Virus record (IMG/VR): IMGVR_UViG_3300005340_000043
Span: 1-57,914 of that record
Source of the DNA: a virus
DNA length: 57,914 nt
Reading direction: 5' to 3' (one strand)
Shown here: positions 16,293 to 26,184 of the stretch, piece after piece
How positions within the stretch are numbered: position 1 is the first letter of the stretch
Layout of the letters: each line of letters starts with the position of its first letter
Made by a program: the position numbers and the translations under genes
The notes under the pieces: generated by a model
Told to the model about the DNA's origin: nothing
The model's database searches: none
Seen by the model: only the letters and a program-made list of their open reading frames with translations

Positions 16293-16732
16293 TGTCCGAT
16301 AGCCCTTCGTGCTTCGGATTGCCAAGCCTGGAGAAGTCGGAGCATGGTTTCGCCCTGGTCCTGCAATGGTTCCAAGCCAGAGGCCAGCATTTCGCTAACC
16401 GCCTGCCATTTCTGGGCTACGTCACGCCACTCATTCTCACGTGTACGGGCATCATCAGCCCTCTTTTCTAGCAGCTCGACAGTTCGAGTGATGTGAGTCT
16501 CATACCGGGCTTTGAGGTCTGTCACTTGTTGCTCGTGATTCCGAGTCAAAGTGGTTACCTCTCGGTCATGTTGCTTAGTCAACTCATCGACCTGGCGCTT
16601 GGTCCAGAGTCTAGAAGTGAACAGCCCCATGAGGATGAGCATCACGAGACCACCGATCGATAGCCCATTGAGAGCCCACGTCGGCAGTCCCGCTATCTCG
16701 GGAGGAACACCCTCCGCCAGCCAGTCAAGCAT
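16289..16732 (-). CDS. Membrane-anchored coiled-coil protein (possible spanin-like role)
   Basis: A 147-aa protein with one transmembrane helix (LNGLSIGGLVMLILMGLF, about 21-38), then a long charged heptad region to the end (VDELTKQHDREVTTLTRNHE). Such N-anchored coiled coils are common beside actinophage lysins. Actinobacteria lack a typical outer membrane, so a true spanin role is uncertain. Confidence 0.65.
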   Translation of the reverse strand: MLDWLAEGVPPEIAGLPTWALNGLSIGGLVMLILMGLFTSRLWTKRQVDELTKQHDREVTTLTRNHEQQVTDLKARYETHITRTVELLEKRADDARTRENEWRDVAQKWQAVSEMLASGLEPLQDQGETMLRLLQAWQSEARRAIGQ

Positions 16733-16751
16733 TCCTCCCCGTTTCTAATCG

Positions 16752-17729
16752 TCAGGCCGGTGGTGTGGTCAGAGCGGCGAGCATGGTCTTGATCTCAGCC
16801 ATGTCCGTCTTCAGCTGGTCGACATTGGAAGGAACGTCGGCCATCTGGGCCAGGCGCTTGTCCGGCGTGACCTTGCTGTACTTCGGATCCGCCTCGGTCT
16901 CGCCGCCGGTCAGGAAGTCACGCGCACCGTGGAGATCGAGAAGGAAATTCAGCAGCGTACGGTTCGGGTAGACCTGGGATCCGTACTTGGCCGACACCAG
17001 ACCAGTCAGAAGCGCCTGCGATCCCTCGGGCGTCTTCGCCCACGCGGTCATCTCCGCCTGGAACTGGGCACGGTTGGTGATGAAGCTCATGAAGTCATCC
17101 TTTGCTGCCGGAGTGACGGACCGGAGCCAGTCGTCGTAGGTCCAGCCCATGTCGATGGTAAGGGCCTTCCACATGGCCCAGAAATCGCCGATGATGTTTC
17201 GGCGGTAGGAGTCGTGGCGATGCCAGAGGTGCGTCTTGTCCGCACTTGTCTCGTCATCGTCCCTGTACTCGTTGTAGCCCTCGACTATCGGATCTCCGTC
17301 CGTCTGTCCGAGGGTGTACGCGAAGACGTCATCGGGACGCAAGTCATTCGGGTCTCGCATCGCTGCGATGAGACGCTTCGTGTACTTCTGGATCGTCTTG
17401 TAGTCGCCCTTCTGGGCATCCAAGAACGTCCAGTCATGCGCGGAGGTGAAATCCTTCCACCACTTGCCTGTACGGTCGGGAGCACGCCGGATTGAATGAT
17501 CCGTCTTGATGTTGCCCAGACCATAGTCGGGTAGCCGAGATCCATAACTGTGGTATCCAGGCTTGAGAGCAAGTGTGCCCCCGTTCTCGCTGAGCGTTGG
17601 TTCCAACGCTTCGCGCATGCAGACAAGCCACCAGAGCGCATCCGTCATGCGACTCGGGTTGGGGTTCGGCTTCGGAAGCGTGAAGTCTGGCCTTGCTCCG
17701 CGAGGATGTGTCCTCGGGTTCATTACCAT
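16752..17729 (-). CDS. Endolysin-like peptidoglycan hydrolase
   Basis: About 325 aa from an ATG following TTGGAGGGCCC; a second ATG at 17723 is also possible. KPGYHSYGSRLPDYG, TDHSIRRAPD, SAHDWTF near the start and KTHLWHRHDSYRRN near 190 provide His/Asp residues like the Zn-peptidase-like lysins of Streptomyces phages. The exact class (amidase versus DD-peptidase) is not certain. The C-terminal third (SNVDQLKTDMAEIKTML) looks like a linker/coiled-coil end. The position between tail and holin genes supports lysis. Confidence 0.7.
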   Translation of the reverse strand: MVMNPRTHPRGARPDFTLPKPNPNPSRMTDALWWLVCMREALEPTLSENGGTLALKPGYHSYGSRLPDYGLGNIKTDHSIRRAPDRTGKWWKDFTSAHDWTFLDAQKGDYKTIQKYTKRLIAAMRDPNDLRPDDVFAYTLGQTDGDPIVEGYNEYRDDDETSADKTHLWHRHDSYRRNIIGDFWAMWKALTIDMGWTYDDWLRSVTPAAKDDFMSFITNRAQFQAEMTAWAKTPEGSQALLTGLVSAKYGSQVYPNRTLLNFLLDLHGARDFLTGGETEADPKYSKVTPDKRLAQMADVPSNVDQLKTDMAEIKTMLAALTTPPA

Positions 17730-17850
17730 GGGCCCTCCAATCACCCCCATCATCGCACGGGCGCGTATGGAGAACCTACGTAAGGGGCACCCAGATCCAC
17801 GCTGAGGGAGTGGCGGACCACACCGCATGGTTCCGGATGCCCCGGGCGAT

Positions 17851-17967
17851 TTAATCCTCTTGGTCGGGCTCTGGTTCGGGATCGGCCACTGGTCCTACGG
17901 TGGGTACTTCCTCTTGCTCCTGGGGAGGGGGTGGATTGCTGTACTGCTCGGGGATCGGCTCGGTCAT
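17851..17967 (-). CDS. 38-aa Pro/Glu-rich peptide
   Basis: A short, good-context ORF (MTEPIPEQYSNPPPPQEQEE) with AAGGTGAG directly before the ATG and starting 9 bases after the tail gene's stop. Very acidic and likely disordered. No function can be inferred. Confidence 0.5.
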   Translation of the reverse strand: MTEPIPEQYSNPPPPQEQEEVPTVGPVADPEPEPDQED

Positions 17968-17976
17968 GATCTCACC

Positions 17977-18582
17977 TTACGCGTATCTGGTAATGCGGAA
18001 GTAACTCCCGCCCTGGAGGTTGGTGTTGTTTGCCGAGGAAACGGCCTGTGCCCAGTTCAGGGAGAGATTTCCTGCTACCGTTACGTTGAATCCGGTTGCG
18101 ATCTCTCTCACCGAAGAATAACCGGCGGACGCAGCGGTAAAGTACAGAGCATCCTGGCCGGTCGCTTGGAAGCCTTGCGCCATGATAGTTGCGTTAACGT
18201 TCGGAGCGCTACCCGAGTCACCGGGACCAAGACAGTTCCGGACCGGATTGCTGATCGTCCCCGTGAAGCCGAATCGAGTGCGAAACCCCTGGGTGCCCGT
18301 TGTCGTCAGAGTGAAGTACCCAACGAACTCGATTTCGTAGGTACCAATCTCTAGCGGGATACCGGCCAACAACTGTCCGGTTCCAGTATCAGGTGCAACT
18401 GTTCCTGTGGACGCTCGAGACGTGGGGTTCGCCTTGATGTAGTACCGAGGCAACAGCGATCCCTCGATCGCCGAAAGTCTGGCGTCAGCGTTGATCAGGT
18501 AGTTCCGGACCTTCTGCCCGAAAGCACCGCTGGAGATCGGCTGGCCCTTGACGGGAAGACCGATGTCATCGTAGTTGCCCAT
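17977..18582 (-). CDS. Minor tail protein
   Basis: A 201-aa protein beginning MGNYDDIGLPVKGQPISSGA, a start common to small tail-tip proteins of actinophages. Residues 10-40 are helical; the rest is beta-rich (GTYEIEFVGYFTLTTTGTQG) and suggests a receptor-facing jelly-roll. It follows the large tail protein by 3 bases. The name rests on position and composition. Confidence 0.7.
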   Translation of the reverse strand: MGNYDDIGLPVKGQPISSGAFGQKVRNYLINADARLSAIEGSLLPRYYIKANPTSRASTGTVAPDTGTGQLLAGIPLEIGTYEIEFVGYFTLTTTGTQGFRTRFGFTGTISNPVRNCLGPGDSGSAPNVNATIMAQGFQATGQDALYFTAASAGYSSVREIATGFNVTVAGNLSLNWAQAVSSANNTNLQGGSYFRITRYA

Positions 18583-18585
18583 GCC

Positions 18586-21500
18586 TCATTCTCCCCAAAC
18601 CGCATCGTCCCAGTTGGACTCGTCCCACACGCCGGTAGTGCCGACGCGGATCAGAGTCACATCCTGAGTAAACATCGGCCCGTTGTAGTTGCAATCAATA
18701 GCGGTGATCCGCCAGGTACCTTCGGCAGCAGTTCCCGTTGAATCTACGACCTGGCACAAGTTACCCGGCTTTCGCCGAGGGTCTCCCTGCACGTTGACTG
18801 TGATCATCGGCCGAGGCTGCGCCAGAATGCCGACCAGTGTAGAGCTAAGTGCCTGTGCGGTAGCCCGGTCGTGAACCCAGCTCATCCCAGTTGTGAGAGC
18901 CCGCTCACGCCGCCGGACGATTGACCCCGTGTCTGTCGTCGTGGCGTATCCATCACTCTGGCTGATCGCATAGCCGAGAGCACGAAGGAACGGGATCTGA
19001 TCCCCGTTGTTCGTCAGATACAACGTCTTGCCATTGTTGTTGATGAACTGTACGTCAATGCTGTTAGACGTCCAGTCAACGATTCGGGCGGTGAAGTCAG
19101 AGGACGTGATCACCGTACCTGTACCATCCGGCAAGGTGTTGACCGACATCACATTCTCATTCTGGATAGGCGTTGCGCCCGAGATTTGCGATGCGGTCAA
19201 CTTCTGGAAGGTTGGAGTGGCAGTCCACCACTGTGCAGCACCATGCGTTTCTGCCGTCGGCGTATCCAAGGTGAACGTTGCGTAGGACGTGCCAACTGGT
19301 ACAGCAAGGGCGGTGTTCATGTCCAGGATAGGCGACCGGTTAGAACCCACACGAGTGTCTGTGAAGGAAACTGTCACCACGTTTCGAGTACGCGAGGGAT
19401 CGAGAGCCAAATTGATCTCTCCTGCGTTGAAGTCTGTATCCAAGACGTTCAACGTAGTGACAGTCATCTGATCGGTCTCGCCGAAGTAATCGAGATTGAC
19501 CAGTTCTACAGCATCTAGTTCGTTGCACCGCATCCACGAAAGAGTGGATTCTGACACTTCTTGCAGTGTGGTCCATCCCTGCACGGGCGTTGGTTCAGCG
19601 ATCACCGCAAGGGGTTGCCTACTTGCGCGATAGGTCACTCCGAGGGACGGAGCAGTCGGCGTTGGGTAGAACCGACTCCAGTCATCCGTGTAGGGCATTC
19701 CAGCTTCCAGCTGAATCTCGGCTACCGGAAGCTGAGCCTTGTAAGCAAAGCCTACGTATCCACCCGAGTTGTATAGTGCCGCTTCGCTAGACGGCAGTGC
19801 TTCTGCACCTCCGCCGAGTACACCAGTGTTCCAGGTGAGGTTATCACGCCGGAACTTTCCCGTTCCTGTGTCGTAATCCCACATGAAGGAACAGTAATGC
19901 CACAGCCCATCGGTTGGTAGGTCGCCGCCAGTTAGTACGATGGAGGACCCAACCCAGACGGTGAAGTTTCGATTCGGGTTGACGTTCACTCTCACGTAAT
20001 TCGTGGTCACGTCTCCCGGTAGTGAATTCCACAGGGTAGCCCTAAACAGCAAGTAGTCGTCGGGATTACCCGAGTCAACGCACGTAGGTGTCTGATCCGC
20101 CGCATCTCCTCGGATCCAGAAAGACAACCTTCCCGTGCTACTTTGCTGGCTGAGCAAGTCCTTAAACAGGGCATCTGGCTGCCCCGGTACTTCAGTGCCC
20201 CAGTTTCGATCCGCAACGACGGAGGTGTATACCGTTTCTGCATTGGTTTGCTTGGCGTACATAGCAGTAACGAAGGGACCGTCTACCACGTCTGGCTGAC
20301 GTCTGAAACTACCCGCGCGGCCGGTAATCCACGACCTACACTCCGGGTATGTAGTGGATCCATCCACGAAGGGATGCATGGACCCATGACCAGGTGCCCA
20401 CCAACGAGTATAGATCGAGGGTGCTACGCCGTTGTACTGACTTCCTTGGGCAAGAAGATACCCGGCCAACCAGTCGGTTTCCAGCCCTTCTCGCCAGCCG
20501 TACACCACCGGTAGTTCATGGGCATCATCAAGAAGTAGTCGAGTATTACTTACTCCGGTCGCCTGGGCAGTTCTTCCCGAGACAGATATACCCGTCATCT
20601 GACCCGTAAAGATCCGAGTAGTTTCTGTCTGGTTTCCATCTACCGCGATGTTGTTGGTAGACATAGTAACCGGAGCAGTATCTCGATCAAATCCATAGAT
20701 CGGAGAGAACTGGTTGAGAGGGCTGAAGTATCCTGACGCATCCAGCTGAGGACGATCCCGAACCTGCATCGCAATATGCACACCAGTTGCTAGCTGGGTC
20801 GCGACAGCAGTAGTTCCCACCATCCCGTAGTTGCCTGGGAAAGAACGAAGGGGAGAGATCACGATGGCCTGGGAGATGTTGGTTCCCAGCAAAGAAGCGA
20901 AGATTGTGTTACCAGAAGACGTCCATGCCCCCGCCGCATTAGGAGCAGCAAAGACACCAATCGTCCACCCCCGGTTCCCCAGGTCCACATTAGGCAGCGT
21001 GTGAGCAGTTACGGCCGAAGCACCTTCAGCAAATGTCTCTGTCTCTCCCGGAGTGACTGGTACAAGAACATTTGCACTCGGGGTCCGACCACACTTCAAC
21101 GCGACCATGATCCAGTTGTAGTTGGAAGATGTATCGATGTCAAAGGTCGGGACTACGACACCCGAGGTGTAATGCTTTCGTCCAAACACGAAGGTCCGTT
21201 GGAAGGAACCCCCCTGACTGTCAACCACATCTCCAAGAAGCTTCCAGGTCCAGTATGAATCAGGATCCATAGAAGTCTCGGTCACGATGGTGTCGGCTGA
21301 CACAGTAACTGCGCAGATCACATAGTCCCAGAACGCAAGACCAGATGGATAGGTAGTCGTGATACTGGTACCTGTCCCCTGACCACTGGTTGTACTGACC
21401 ACACTGCCGATCGAAGTGTCGGAAGCGATGGCAGAAGGACGTCCGACGAGGTCCATACTCCAGGTGCCGCAGGCGTCGTTCTGCCCCGTGGACGTCACCT

Positions 21501-21702
21501 CGTCCGGCATTCCATCGTCAAAAGACTGCGATACAGACGCACCGTCGGGACCAATCTGCTGCCCAAGCTGAATGATGGACTCAGCAGAAGTAGCGGTTGC
21601 CAGGCTTGCATACCCGGGCTCTAGCTCCGGAAAGATCGCTACAACCGAGGCCGGGTAATACACCAGACTGCTGGAATTCAGCAGATCATCCATGGCTGTC
21701 AT
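18586..21702 (-). CDS. Large minor tail protein with concanavalin/LamG-like domain
   Basis: A 1038-aa protein. The N-terminal third is Ser/Thr-rich beta structure. Around residues 490-640 a LamG/concanavalin-like segment is suggested by RLSFWIRGD and DGLWHYCSFMWDYD-type motifs with GTGKF. The C-terminus has PRKPGNLCQVVDSTG-like strands typical of tail-associated proteins. It probably forms the baseplate or tail spike and may bind cell-surface sugars. It overlaps the upstream Dit-like gene by four bases. Confidence 0.75.
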   Translation of the reverse strand: MTAMDDLLNSSSLVYYPASVVAIFPELEPGYASLATATSAESIIQLGQQIGPDGASVSQSFDDGMPDEVTSTGQNDACGTWSMDLVGRPSAIASDTSIGSVVSTTSGQGTGTSITTTYPSGLAFWDYVICAVTVSADTIVTETSMDPDSYWTWKLLGDVVDSQGGSFQRTFVFGRKHYTSGVVVPTFDIDTSSNYNWIMVALKCGRTPSANVLVPVTPGETETFAEGASAVTAHTLPNVDLGNRGWTIGVFAAPNAAGAWTSSGNTIFASLLGTNISQAIVISPLRSFPGNYGMVGTTAVATQLATGVHIAMQVRDRPQLDASGYFSPLNQFSPIYGFDRDTAPVTMSTNNIAVDGNQTETTRIFTGQMTGISVSGRTAQATGVSNTRLLLDDAHELPVVYGWREGLETDWLAGYLLAQGSQYNGVAPSIYTRWWAPGHGSMHPFVDGSTTYPECRSWITGRAGSFRRQPDVVDGPFVTAMYAKQTNAETVYTSVVADRNWGTEVPGQPDALFKDLLSQQSSTGRLSFWIRGDAADQTPTCVDSGNPDDYLLFRATLWNSLPGDVTTNYVRVNVNPNRNFTVWVGSSIVLTGGDLPTDGLWHYCSFMWDYDTGTGKFRRDNLTWNTGVLGGGAEALPSSEAALYNSGGYVGFAYKAQLPVAEIQLEAGMPYTDDWSRFYPTPTAPSLGVTYRASRQPLAVIAEPTPVQGWTTLQEVSESTLSWMRCNELDAVELVNLDYFGETDQMTVTTLNVLDTDFNAGEINLALDPSRTRNVVTVSFTDTRVGSNRSPILDMNTALAVPVGTSYATFTLDTPTAETHGAAQWWTATPTFQKLTASQISGATPIQNENVMSVNTLPDGTGTVITSSDFTARIVDWTSNSIDVQFINNNGKTLYLTNNGDQIPFLRALGYAISQSDGYATTTDTGSIVRRRERALTTGMSWVHDRATAQALSSTLVGILAQPRPMITVNVQGDPRRKPGNLCQVVDSTGTAAEGTWRITAIDCNYNGPMFTQDVTLIRVGTTGVWDESNWDDAVWGE

Positions 21703-22634
21703 TTGGCCAACTCCCGCAGCGTCATCTGGGTACTGGTGCGGAATCTTCCGTCAAAGGGAACAGTCTCGCCCAGCGCTACTATCTCAACTGGCCGAATTCC
21801 AGACCCCACAGCCCAGGTGTTTACTACATTGTCTTGTTCCCACAGTGCCTCATCGATGAACAGCGCACCACCAACTGCCATCGTCGCCCCACCCAGAACC
21901 CACCGAGGAACGGCATAGACCGCATTTGCCGGAGCGGTAGCAATCACGCTCAACTGGGTCCATCCGGTAACCGCAGTGACAGTACCTGACGATTCTGACA
22001 ACTCCACGCCAGTCTTGTCCAACCACCCCAGGCGAACCGACACCGACGCGTTCGTCTCTACCGTGCCATCTACGGTCACCCAGCTGGAGAACGCGTAAGG
22101 AAGCCCTGCGATAACGGGATGTCCGAACCAGTTACGGAACTGCGGGGCTGGGATCAAGATACACGTAGCATCCGGTGTGCTGTTGAATATCCACCGAAGG
22201 GAGGCCCATCCGGCACCCCTATGAATGTACTGGGGCAGAACGTTCTGGCCGATCGATCCCTGTCCCGCACCACCAGTAGGCAAGATGAAATCGGGGATTT
22301 GTAGTGACGTTACTCCGGTCGGGGCGGACACATTTGCAGGGAGCAGATTGGGCGCAGAGGGGTCGATCAACACGAAAGGACCAGGACCGTTTGCTCCAAC
22401 TCGATACTGGTCAATCTTCGTAAAGGTATCGATGTGCATAGATGCCCAGTTGATCGTATACGGTCGAGAACCCACCGACAGTGATGACACCTGATGTAGG
22501 CCTGAGCCGGTCAGGAAGTCAAATGTCTGTCGTTCATACGGCTTGTCAATCCCACCGGTGGGCCAGGGCAACGCTTGCATCTGTCTTCCAGGCTGACCGA
22601 AGTACAGAGTAGGCGTAATTCGTGCTGACCGCAT
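21699..22634 (-). CDS. Distal tail (Dit-like) protein with carbohydrate-binding-like fold
   Basis: A 311-aa protein. The start (TPTLYFGQPGRQMQALPWPTG) resembles Dit-like N-termini, and SVGSRPYTINWASMH continues a beta-rich domain. From about residue 155 the composition (FSSWVTVDGTVETNASVSVR, WTQLSVIATAPANAVYAVPR) looks like a carbohydrate-binding beta-sandwich. Position just after the tape measure is as expected. Tail-tip assignment by position. Confidence 0.7.
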   Translation of the reverse strand: MRSARITPTLYFGQPGRQMQALPWPTGGIDKPYERQTFDFLTGSGLHQVSSLSVGSRPYTINWASMHIDTFTKIDQYRVGANGPGPFVLIDPSAPNLLPANVSAPTGVTSLQIPDFILPTGGAGQGSIGQNVLPQYIHRGAGWASLRWIFNSTPDATCILIPAPQFRNWFGHPVIAGLPYAFSSWVTVDGTVETNASVSVRLGWLDKTGVELSESSGTVTAVTGWTQLSVIATAPANAVYAVPRWVLGGATMAVGGALFIDEALWEQDNVVNTWAVGSGIRPVEIVALGETVPFDGRFRTSTQMTLRELAK

Positions 22635-22636
22635 GA

Positions 22637-25324
22637 TTACCTCCGTCCAGACCCAGCGAACTTGGACTGTCGATTGCCTTCGTCCGCCGCCTTCTTCACT
22701 GTTACTGGGTTGCCGGTGATCACGTCAGTAACCAGCGTGGCAAACCGCTTGTCACCGATCTGGATGTGGTATTCACGCGTTCCGCCGGACACGGGTTGTG
22801 TGGTCGTGGGGGTCGTAGAGGCCCCTGATTTCGTCGTGGAGCCGCTGGGAACGATCGCACGCGACAACGGTTGGACCGCGCCCATCAACGCGGCTGAAGG
22901 CTTCTGAGACCCGTCATCGATGCCCTGTGCAAAGTCGTTCATGAAGCGCCGAGCACGAAGCAACACATAGCCCTTGCCGGACAGTGGTCCTTCCTTCGCC
23001 GGGGAGCCAGGCAAGAAGTCAGTCACAGCCGAGACGATTGATCGAGCTTTGTTTCTAACGGCACCGATCATAGCCCCGATGCCATTGATGAAGCCTTGGA
23101 TGATTTGCTTACCTTTGTTGTACAGAAGCGACCCAAGGTTTCCAAGAGCTGAAGTGATTCGCCCCGGGATACTACGAACCGTAGACAGCAATGAGTTGAT
23201 CATATTCACCGCTGCGTTTCGGGCGTTTGTAAACGCGTTCTTCACGTACGTAACTACAATCTTGACGCCAGCAATTACGTTCTTGATGAAGTTGATGGCG
23301 TTCCGGACAATAGCCACGATGGCATTCCAGACAGTCCGAGTAATGATCTGGATGCCCTTGAGCCAGTTGTTCCAGGCTGCTTTCACGAAGTTAATCACAG
23401 CCATGATGACAGTCTTATAGACGTTGATGTAGGTCTTGACTGCCGTGACGATCGCGTTCCAGATCGTCTGCGAAATGTCCTTGATCCAAGTAAGCGCGGA
23501 CTTGATGGCGTTGAAGATGCCGGTCCACACGGCCTTGGTGATCTGCCAGAGCAGTTTATAGTAACCGATGATGAAGTCGATTACCTTCTTGATCCATGGC
23601 CAAGCAGTGTTGACGAACCAGTCCACTGTGGCCTTGATTGCTACCTTGATAGCCCCCCAGACAGCGAGCACGATCTTTCGGAACGTTTCGCTGTTCTTCC
23701 AGAGAAGAATGATGCCAGCGACGAGAGCGGCGACAGCAAGGACGATCAGGCCAATCGGGTTGGCGTTGAGGGCGACGTTCAAGGCCCATTGCACGGCGGT
23801 CCAGGCGATCGTAGCCGCCCGAACCACTCCCATCGTGACCGCAACTGCCGCAACGGCTACCCGGTTTGCCACGACGACTGCGGTGTTCGCCACCCAGGCT
23901 GCAACTGCCTGCGTTCCGGTAACCACCGCTGATGCGGCTTGCGCAATGCGATTAGCTACCACCGCAGCGGTATTGGCAATCCACGCCGCAGTACTGGCAA
24001 CCATCTTGGACTTCAGAACGGCCTGAACTGCAGCAACAGCTTTAGCTGCCGCAACGTAGACCTTGTATGCGGCCGCAAGAGCCACAACTGCCCCGGCAAC
24101 AGGTCCCAGCCAACTCATGTTGTCAGACAAGAAGTTGGAGATGTTGAGCAGCAAAGGCGCAAGGGCGTTGATCGCAGGCACCAGAACAGATACAAGCTGT
24201 GTGGCCAGTTGAGTAACCGCAGGAGCCAGGGCGATGATTGCCGGAGCCAATGCTTGCAACAGGGCAAGAAACACCTGACCGGCCCCGGTACCAATCGCCT
24301 GCATTGCCTGGCCGATCGAGTCAAGAACAGCTGCACCTTGAGCTGACTGCAAGAACGCGGCAAACTGCGACACCAGGTTAGCAATCACACCGACAGCATT
24401 TTGCCCGTCACCAAGGAAGATGGAGAACAACGACTTGGCAATCGTGGCGATATCCGCCAGGAAGGCACCCAACTGCTGGATAATGGGCAGGGCCGTAGCG
24501 AAAATCTTGTCAAGATCAAGGCTGTTCAACCAGATCGAGAACTTGGCAATCGCATTGGCCGCCTGACCACCCAGAGCACCACCAAACTTCGACGCCTGGG
24601 CAGCAAGACCAATGAAACCCGTCACCACCGGACCAAGAGATCGCTTGATCTGCAACAAGAAAGCATTCACGCCAGACAGGATCGTCCGAAGACGTTCAAT
24701 GTTGACAGAGTTGGTAGCCGTCTTGATGACGTTCTGAGCGATCTGGCCCATGGCAAAGGCTACGCCTCGAGCTTGCGCCGTCAGCGACACCAATCGCTTG
24801 ATGATCGTGCCTACCGCTTGATCTGCACCCTGGAAGAAAGCATCCTGAATCGCTTTCTTCGAGTCTTGAAGTGCAGGGACTCCCGCTCGCACGGCCTTGG
24901 CGAACGCCTGAGCATTTGGAGACAGCTTCTCGAGCGCCTTGTTGAATTTCTCTGCATCTCCAAAGGCGGCACTCATCGCGTCCCCTACCCCGGAGACAGC
25001 GATCTTGGCGACTGCGAGTGCAGAGGCGAACGAGAGAATGATGGCAGGGGCAACGGCTAGACCAGCACCGATAACGGGGCCAAGTGCTGCCACGGCCGAA
25101 GTGAGTACACTCACTCCACTCGTGACGACATTGATAGCACCGCCTACCTTCAAGAACGTCTTGGTAACCGACCCGAAGATAGAAATGACTTTGGAACTCG
25201 CGCCATCAAGTGACCCAAAGGACTTCTTGGCCTTATCGGTGTCCCGCACGGCCTTGACGATCCCAGCCCCATCGTAATCGATCTCGATGGTTCCCCGGAT
25301 CGTGCCAAGGTTATGGTTAGCCAT
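22637..25324 (-). CDS. Tape measure protein
   Basis: An 895-aa protein with alternating helical and hydrophobic regions. A N-terminal stretch (GPVIGAGLAVAPAIILSFAS) and a central one (GLIVLAVAALVAGIILLW) are the usual membrane-like segments. Many short W/K-rich repeats (AVWGAIKVAIKATVDWF, AVKTYINVYKTVIM) suggest the long coiled rod. At about 0.15 nm per residue a tail near 130-135 nm is predicted. It is preceded by the chaperone genes, as in other siphoviruses. Confidence 0.93.
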   Translation of the reverse strand: MANHNLGTIRGTIEIDYDGAGIVKAVRDTDKAKKSFGSLDGASSKVISIFGSVTKTFLKVGGAINVVTSGVSVLTSAVAALGPVIGAGLAVAPAIILSFASALAVAKIAVSGVGDAMSAAFGDAEKFNKALEKLSPNAQAFAKAVRAGVPALQDSKKAIQDAFFQGADQAVGTIIKRLVSLTAQARGVAFAMGQIAQNVIKTATNSVNIERLRTILSGVNAFLLQIKRSLGPVVTGFIGLAAQASKFGGALGGQAANAIAKFSIWLNSLDLDKIFATALPIIQQLGAFLADIATIAKSLFSIFLGDGQNAVGVIANLVSQFAAFLQSAQGAAVLDSIGQAMQAIGTGAGQVFLALLQALAPAIIALAPAVTQLATQLVSVLVPAINALAPLLLNISNFLSDNMSWLGPVAGAVVALAAAYKVYVAAAKAVAAVQAVLKSKMVASTAAWIANTAAVVANRIAQAASAVVTGTQAVAAWVANTAVVVANRVAVAAVAVTMGVVRAATIAWTAVQWALNVALNANPIGLIVLAVAALVAGIILLWKNSETFRKIVLAVWGAIKVAIKATVDWFVNTAWPWIKKVIDFIIGYYKLLWQITKAVWTGIFNAIKSALTWIKDISQTIWNAIVTAVKTYINVYKTVIMAVINFVKAAWNNWLKGIQIITRTVWNAIVAIVRNAINFIKNVIAGVKIVVTYVKNAFTNARNAAVNMINSLLSTVRSIPGRITSALGNLGSLLYNKGKQIIQGFINGIGAMIGAVRNKARSIVSAVTDFLPGSPAKEGPLSGKGYVLLRARRFMNDFAQGIDDGSQKPSAALMGAVQPLSRAIVPSGSTTKSGASTTPTTTQPVSGGTREYHIQIGDKRFATLVTDVITGNPVTVKKAADEGNRQSKFAGSGRR

Positions 25325-25328
25325 TTAT

Positions 25329-25577
25329 TCACCCTACCGATCGGAATCTCTCGGGTTGTTCCGACAGTTCCACGCCGAGGTATTCGTCAAGTACCCGCTG
25401 CCTGGCTCTCCTGTGCGCCGCTTCCTTGGCATTCTTGGGAAGCCTGGTTTCGGCTTCGTCCATGTCGCCTTCAACGGTTGTTCCGAAGGTGAAGAGTGCC
25501 CGGTCCGTACAGAACGCGACCCAGGAATCGGTGACACCAAGAAGTGCGGAAGGACGACACCGAAGTCGGTTTGCCAT
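25329..25577 (-). CDS. Tail assembly chaperone, second ORF (possible frameshift product)
   Basis: The 82-aa frame has its own ATG with GGGAGGTG upstream (MANRLRCRPSALLGVTDSWV). However, the same frame remains open back through the stop of the first chaperone at 25606 and reads DPRLIWEVWN there, which looks like coding sequence. The first frame could therefore shift +1 (or -2) near GAG-TGA-C to give a fusion, as in the usual G/GT tail chaperone pairs. The second frame is +1 relative to the first, not the common -1. Both alternatives are open. Confidence 0.75.
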   Translation of the reverse strand: MANRLRCRPSALLGVTDSWVAFCTDRALFTFGTTVEGDMDEAETRLPKNAKEAAHRRARQRVLDEYLGVELSEQPERFRSVG

Positions 25578-25605
25578 GTTCCACACCTCCCAGATCAGCC
25601 TCGGG

Positions 25606-26154
25606 TCACTCGCGAAAGGCAAGCATCGTGCCGAGGCCACCAGCAGACCAGTCGAAGAGGAACATCTTGTCCTCGAGGCCGATCTGGTCGGTGAAGACAA
25701 CCACCTTATCCGGGGTCTCGGCGCGGATCGCCTCGCGGTCTTCTTCCGGAACCATCTTCGTCACGGTGGTCTTACCGACGGTATGCTCCGTATAGTGCAG
25801 CTTGACGATCGGAGACACCACGATATAGGGAATAACCCTATCCACCATCTTGACCATCTCTGCGACGGCTTTCTTATCCTTCAACAGCGAAGGAATGTCG
25901 ACGGTTTGAGTGGTGTCCTTGGGAGCGGTCGGGCCCTTGACCTTCCGCTTCACCTTCGGAGCCTGGAGGTGTTTGGCGATCTGGGCAGTGATCGCGTCCG
26001 ACTCCACCAGCAAGCCCTCCGCAATCATGGCCTCGATGGACATCTTGCGAGCCCGGCACGTCTGACCAGTCGGTGTGGTCAGCTCTTCCTCGTGTCCGGT
26101 AGGCTGGGTGGAAGCCCATACTGAGTTGGGAGTGAACTCCTGGGAGGAGGGCAT
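25606..26154 (-). CDS. Tail assembly chaperone, first ORF
   Basis: A 182-aa protein between major tail and tape measure, the usual chaperone position. It contains helical segments (SIEAMIAEGLLVESDAITAQ) and ends KMFLFDWSAGGLGTMLAFRE. No known enzyme motif. It probably binds the tape measure during tail assembly, alone or as the frameshifted fusion with the next frame. Confidence 0.8.
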   Translation of the reverse strand: MPSSQEFTPNSVWASTQPTGHEEELTTPTGQTCRARKMSIEAMIAEGLLVESDAITAQIAKHLQAPKVKRKVKGPTAPKDTTQTVDIPSLLKDKKAVAEMVKMVDRVIPYIVVSPIVKLHYTEHTVGKTTVTKMVPEEDREAIRAETPDKVVVFTDQIGLEDKMFLFDWSAGGLGTMLAFRE

Positions 26155-26184
26155 CGAGTGCTCCTAATTTCCGAGAGGGGTCGA

